Shown piece by piece: positions 15,448 to 19,104 of a stretch of DNA of 19,104 bases. Within the stretch, counting starts at the first letter, position 1, and each line of letters opens with the position of its first letter. The notes under the pieces were generated by a model, which did not search any database, was not told where the DNA came from, and worked only from the letters and a program-made list of their open reading frames with translations. Origin of the DNA: Gammaproteobacteria bacterium (GTDB taxonomy: Bacteria > Pseudomonadota > Gammaproteobacteria > Pseudomonadales > Cellvibrionaceae); contig JAGKWY010000077.1 of the NCBI GenBank assembly GCA_021151625.1, positions 1 through 19,104 on the forward strand. The letters run 5' to 3'. The position numbers and the translations under genes were made by a program.

Positions 15448-17085
15448 ATGAATACCGCCGCCAACAAAATACAACCATTTATTACTGCAGTCCAAAATAT
15501 TGAACACCCACCGGTTATTTTACAAAATGAAGACTTGAAACCATTTCTGCACAACACGCTGGATTTAGCGCGCGAGCTGTTAGCAGTAATCCAGGTAACC
15601 AATGCTTTGCAAATAGCAGCCATCGTTAGGCTCGCCAATATTTACAGAGTTGCCCTTTATCCCATAAGCACTGGAAAAAATTGGGGGTTGGGGTCACGCA
15701 CCCCCGTAATGGATAATTGTGTGCTATTGGATACGCACGCAATGAACAAAATTCAGGAAATTAATACTGAATTTGGCTATGCACGCATTGAGCCCGGTGT
15801 AACTCAAGCGCAATTAGCTCAGGCACTGGTTGATATTAACGCTCCATTTTTTATTGATGTTACTGGCTCCGGACGAGACACCAGCATTATTGGAAATACT
15901 CTGGAACGCGGCACTGCCTATAACTCTCTGCGCGCAGAAACGCTGATAAATATGGAAGTAATTTTAGGTAATGGGGAAACCATCACCACCGGATATGAAC
16001 CCGGGTTCAAGGTTGCCAATTTATATCCTTATGGTATTGGCCCGGACATGCTAGGCCTATTTTTGCAATCTAACTTCGGCATTTGTATTTCTGCATGTAT
16101 AAAGTTACTACCGAGACAAGAATTTCACACGGCCTTTATTGCCAGCGTAAATACTCGCAATGAGCTGATGATACTGGTTGATCGACTACGCGAGTTATTC
16201 GATGCTAAAACCTTAAACTGCATAGTCCACATTGGCAATGAACGCCGCCGGGACATATCCTTAACACCCATAATTTTTAATCTACTTCAAAAACAAAAGT
16301 CTCACCTTAATGACCGCGATAAGCCTGCAAGCGCGGAACAGGAAAGATTAATACTGGAGAATGTGGTTAGGGATGAATCCAAAGGATCCTGGTCCGCAGT
16401 AGGTTCAATCATGGGTTCAAAAGAACAAGTAGCCACTACCCAAAAAATCCTAAAAAGAAAACTCAATAACATCGCCAAAGTGTCTTTTATGGATAATAAA
16501 AAACACTCTTTGTTATCATTTATAGCTAACTTACTTTCCCTTCAAAGAAAAACCTGGTTTCTACACGCAATACAGCCGCTAATTGGCCTTACCCAAGGCA
16601 AACCAACCGATGAAATGTTGCGCAGCATTTATTGGCCATCACAAAACACCAGCGAGAACTGGCTTAATCCTGACAGCAGTAATAGTGGAGTTTATTTTTG
16701 TGCTCCCCTGCTACCCATGAATAGCTCCGCTATCCATTCCGCCCTGACAATTATAGAGCAGCATGCCAATGATCTCTCCGTAAAACCAGCTATAACAATG
16801 AACACTTTACGTGGCTGCGTACTGGAATGTGTCATCAGCATCGACTTTATAAAATCCGACGAGTTATTAAAAAATTCCGCCCATCAATTTATTAGCGACG
16901 TTCTAGATAGCTTTATTGCCGCCGGCTATCCACCCTATCGCATTGACATTGGTAATATGAATAAAATATTCAAAACCAATAAATCGATTTGGCCTATTGC
17001 TAGTCAGTTGAAAGCGGCTTTTGACCCCAATAACATTATTGCCCCCGGGCGTTATAGTTTGCAGGAAATTCAACCTCTAAAATAA
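15448..17085 (+). CDS. FAD-linked oxidase, VAO/4-cresol dehydrogenase type
   Basis: This 545-residue flavoprotein belongs to the vanillyl-alcohol oxidase/p-cresol methylhydroxylase family. FAD-domain motifs are YPISTGKNWGLGSRTP (71-86), EPGVT (115-119), DVTGSGRDTSIIGNTLERG (137-155) and GIGPDMLGLFLQSNFGI (196-212); the C-terminus has FDPNNIIAPGRY (525-536). A Tyr-Arg pair (Tyr497, Arg498 in PPYRID) matches the position of the phenolate-binding pair of VAO, which suggests a para-substituted phenol substrate such as a tyramine or tyrosine moiety. The Tyr expected in the GYG motif is Leu81. No signal peptide is evident, and no cytochrome gene follows. The ATG directly follows the acyltransferase stop, so it is the last, coupled gene of the operon. 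Its stop overlaps the T-tract of the opposing terminator. Confidence 0.88.
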   Translation: MNTAANKIQPFITAVQNIEHPPVILQNEDLKPFLHNTLDLARELLAVIQVTNALQIAAIVRLANIYRVALYPISTGKNWGLGSRTPVMDNCVLLDTHAMNKIQEINTEFGYARIEPGVTQAQLAQALVDINAPFFIDVTGSGRDTSIIGNTLERGTAYNSLRAETLINMEVILGNGETITTGYEPGFKVANLYPYGIGPDMLGLFLQSNFGICISACIKLLPRQEFHTAFIASVNTRNELMILVDRLRELFDAKTLNCIVHIGNERRRDISLTPIIFNLLQKQKSHLNDRDKPASAEQERLILENVVRDESKGSWSAVGSIMGSKEQVATTQKILKRKLNNIAKVSFMDNKKHSLLSFIANLLSLQRKTWFLHAIQPLIGLTQGKPTDEMLRSIYWPSQNTSENWLNPDSSNSGVYFCAPLLPMNSSAIHSALTIIEQHANDLSVKPAITMNTLRGCVLECVISIDFIKSDELLKNSAHQFISDVLDSFIAAGYPPYRIDIGNMNKIFKTNKSIWPIASQLKAAFDPNNIIAPGRYSLQEIQPLK

Positions 17086-17105
17086 AAAAGGCCCGAACAC
17101 GGGCC
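17084..17105 (-). terminator. Intrinsic terminator of the alpha-E operon
   Basis: A perfect 6-bp GC stem (GGCCCG/CGGGCC, 17090-17095 and 17100-17105, loop AACA) is followed on the - strand by six T residues (A-run 17084-17089). It lies 84 bp beyond the alpha-E stop and ends - strand transcription. On the + strand no T-tract follows, but a second small hairpin GTCTC/GAGAC (17108-17120) is adjacent. Confidence 0.8.
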
Positions 17106-17188
17106 AGGTCTCAGAGAGACAACACGCAAGAAGTTGGTGCCGGACTATTGCGCAAATCAGATCCGACACGTTAAAACAGGCTAACAAA

Positions 17189-18157
17189 TCAGGCGGACTT
17201 TTGTTCCTGTGCCATCACCACTGGCAAGAACCAGGTTTCTGCAATTTTGAAATGCAAGTTGCCAATTTCCAATTGCAGTTCATCAATGTATTCATGTAAT
17301 CCACTTTGCAATAACTGATCCAGATTTGCTTCATCCAGTTTATGCTGAATGTTTACGATGGCGGCTAATACTTTCTCGCTGTTCGGCAAGGCCCATAAAC
17401 ACTGCTCCAGCTGCTTTAAACAGTGCGCAACAGCGCGTGGAAAATCTTCGTTCTGCAGTAGAAAAGTCACTACCGCATTGGCATTAACACGGTCGCGAAT
17501 GTGCTGGCGATACATTTGATATGCACTTAAAGAGCGCAGCACGCTCATCCACAGGATGTTGTCGTAGGGCTCCAGCACTTCCGTGCCGCCGATAGATAAA
17601 TGCGGCAACAAATTCACCAGCCCCACATCCACAATACGCGTACTCATATCCGCGCGCTCAAGGTTGCGACCAATGCGAATTAAATCGTAGGCATTGTTGT
17701 GACTCATGCAGCCTGCCAGCAAACCAGTAAATTGCTGTACGTTGCTAATTACGTGCAACAAAATAATGTTGCGGTCGCGGCGCGACGTCACCTTATCGGC
17801 TCGGTCGCGGATGTAGTGGTACAAATCGTTGATTAATTCCCAGGCCTCCATGGGCATGATTTCGCGTGTGATACGCGAATTCTCGCGCGCAAAACTGAGT
17901 GAGTTAATTAGCGATGCGGGGTTGTCTTTATCCGCCAGAATAAAATGCACCACGGTTTTTTCATCGGCACTCAAGGTATCTTTTTTGAAGTAACTGCCAG
18001 TACCACTGATATCAATCAGCGAGCCCCAACCCACACGCACACCACTGGGTAAATCCAACAACAGGTTGGAATTTACATTGACCAGACGCGCGGTATTTTC
18101 ACAGCGCTCCATGTAGCGCCCTAACCAATAAATTCGTTCAGCAACACGGGACAACAT
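17189..18157 (-). CDS. Alpha-E domain protein
   Basis: This 322-residue, almost wholly alpha-helical protein of the alpha-E family begins with the hallmark MLSRVAERIYWLGRYMERCENTAR-type start (first residues 1-20 are diagnostic) and continues with FARENSRITREIM and RIGRNLERADMSTRI, typical of the family. Length is normal (about 310-320). Its function is unknown; it is the invariable partner of circularly permuted ATP-grasp, transglutaminase-like and Anbu proteins, and probably helps the ligase make a peptide product. A GGAGG in the end of the upstream ATP-grasp gene serves as Shine-Dalgarno, and the two genes are 3 bp apart. Here the ATP-grasp partner is disrupted and the usual transglutaminase gene does not follow, so this copy may be orphaned. 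Confidence 0.92.
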   Translation of the reverse strand: MLSRVAERIYWLGRYMERCENTARLVNVNSNLLLDLPSGVRVGWGSLIDISGTGSYFKKDTLSADEKTVVHFILADKDNPASLINSLSFARENSRITREIMPMEAWELINDLYHYIRDRADKVTSRRDRNIILLHVISNVQQFTGLLAGCMSHNNAYDLIRIGRNLERADMSTRIVDVGLVNLLPHLSIGGTEVLEPYDNILWMSVLRSLSAYQMYRQHIRDRVNANAVVTFLLQNEDFPRAVAHCLKQLEQCLWALPNSEKVLAAIVNIQHKLDEANLDQLLQSGLHEYIDELQLEIGNLHFKIAETWFLPVVMAQEQKSA

Positions 18158-18160
18158 GTT

Positions 18161-19104
18161 TTAGTCCTCCACCACAATCCAGGTATCTTTACTACCGCCA
18201 CCTTGCGACGAGTTCACCACATAGGAGCCTTTGCGCATGGCAACGCGCGTCAAACCACCAGGGGTTACGCAATGATCCTTGCCTTGCAATACAAAGGGGC
18301 GCAAATCAATATGGCGCGGCTCGGCATTGCCATTGGTGAGAATCGGTGCAGTGGATAATGAAATTAAGGGTTGCGCCATGTAATTGCGCGGATTGGCTTT
18401 AATGCGCCGGCACAAAGGTGTAGATCACCTTGTCATCCGCCACCCCGGCGCCCGGCGCATTTGCCAAAGCCACATTACCTTTTAACCAGGCACGCATTAA
18501 ACCGCGCACACCCAGTACAGAATCCGGATTAAACATTTCCGGATCTAGAAATAAATCATCGATGCGGCGATAAATAACATCAACGCGCTTTAAGCCATCG
18601 ATACTGCGCATATACACACAGTCATCGCTATCCACCACCAGGTCACTGCCTTCTACCAACTCCACACCCATTTGTTGCGCGAGATAGGAATGTTCGAAAT
18701 AAGCCGAGTTATAAATGCCGGGCGTGAGCACCACAATTTCCGGACGATCGGATTTGCGCGGCGACAATGAGGCGAGTGTGTCAAACAATTGATTGGGATA
18801 ATCTGTAACCGGAACGATTTTGTGGTTTTCAAATAATTCCGGAAATACGCGCTTGGTCACCTTGCGATTTTCCAGCATGTAGGACACACCAGAGGGAACA
18901 CGCAAGTTATCTTCCAGCACAAAAAATTCGCCTTTGTCATCGCGAATTAAATCACTACCGCAGATATGTGACCAGACACCGTACGCGGGCTTCATGCCCA
19001 TACACTCCTTGCGGAAATTGACCGAATCCTCAAATAAATACGAGGGCACAACTTTATCTTTAATAATTTTTTGATCGTTGTAGATATCGTTAATAAATAA
19101 ATTC
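18161..19104 (-). pseudogene. Circularly permuted ATP-grasp gene, internal deletion and frameshift, partial
   Basis: The - strand codes for a circularly permuted ATP-grasp ligase that starts beyond the right edge. The frame is open to 19104 with family-like NLFINDIYNDQKI. The N-terminal part includes LEDNLRVPSGVSYMLENRK, LTPGIYNSAYFEHSYLAQQM and VDVIYRRIDD, then breaks off at DKVIYTFVPA and a stop near 18404. A second frame resumes immediately (18161-18415) with RRIKANPRNYMAQ, RHIDLRPFVL, PGGLTRVAMRKGS and SSQGGGSKDTW to the normal C-terminus. Family members have about 60-70 more residues between these blocks, including the ATP-contacting VVK and GGYG motifs. The junction is thus a deletion of roughly 200 bp, not a multiple of three. 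It is likely inactive unless the break is an assembly error. Confidence 0.8.

Noticed and set aside
17090..17105. Hairpin as the + strand terminator of the lipid operon
   Set aside because: The T-tract is present only on the - strand side; on the + strand the hairpin is followed by mixed sequence.

Overview
The window looks like chromosomal DNA of a gammaproteobacterium, probably of the Cellvibrionaceae (Cellvibrio/Teredinibacter type). This rests on moderate GC, frequent TTA leucine codons, and a fatty acyl-AMP ligase/desaturase/ACP cassette resembling the terminal-alkyne cassette described from Teredinibacter. The taxonomic call is inference. No tRNA, rRNA, CRISPR array or insertion sequence was recognised.

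Left region (1-7842, + strand): a peptide-ligation/proteolysis neighbourhood. It encodes Anbu, the bacterial proteasome-like N-terminal-threonine hydrolase. After a strong intrinsic terminator come a transglutaminase-like/DUF2126 putative amidoligase, a circularly permuted ATP-grasp/alpha-E fusion, and a second transglutaminase-like protein that overlaps the fusion gene by 4 bp. These families are known to travel together and are thought to make and break unusual peptide or isopeptide bonds. The DUF2126 protein appears to have lost or replaced its usual N-terminal segment.

Middle accessory region (7843-10740): a small glycine-rich lipoprotein, a flavin-reductase-like FMN split-barrel protein, a 15-bp degenerate tandem repeat (nine units) between two converging genes, a secreted alpha/beta hydrolase with an Asp nucleophile on the - strand, and a 339-bp AT-rich divergent intergenic region with a good promoter candidate.

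Right-middle region (10741-17085, + strand): the most interesting part, a compact, tightly coupled six-gene operon. It encodes a fatty acyl-AMP ligase (FAAL), a membrane fatty-acyl desaturase, an acyl carrier protein, a second desaturase with an altered histidine box, a GNAT-fold N-acyltransferase-like protein and a VAO/4-cresol-dehydrogenase-type FAD oxidase. The first three match the JamABC/TtuABC layout for terminal-alkyne acyl-ACP synthesis. There is no PKS, NRPS or thioesterase; the acyltransferase could release the chain onto an amine, and the phenol-type flavoenzyme could then oxidise a tyrosine- or tyramine-like head group. I infer a small lipid-amide biosynthetic pathway, possibly making an alkynyl or polyunsaturated N-acyl phenolic amine.

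Right region (17084-19104, - strand): an alpha-E protein preceded by a circularly permuted ATP-grasp gene that runs off the window. The ATP-grasp gene carries a frame-disrupting internal deletion that removes most of its expected nucleotide-binding core. It belongs to the same functional family as the left region, so the lipid operon sits between two related peptide-ligation loci of opposite orientation.
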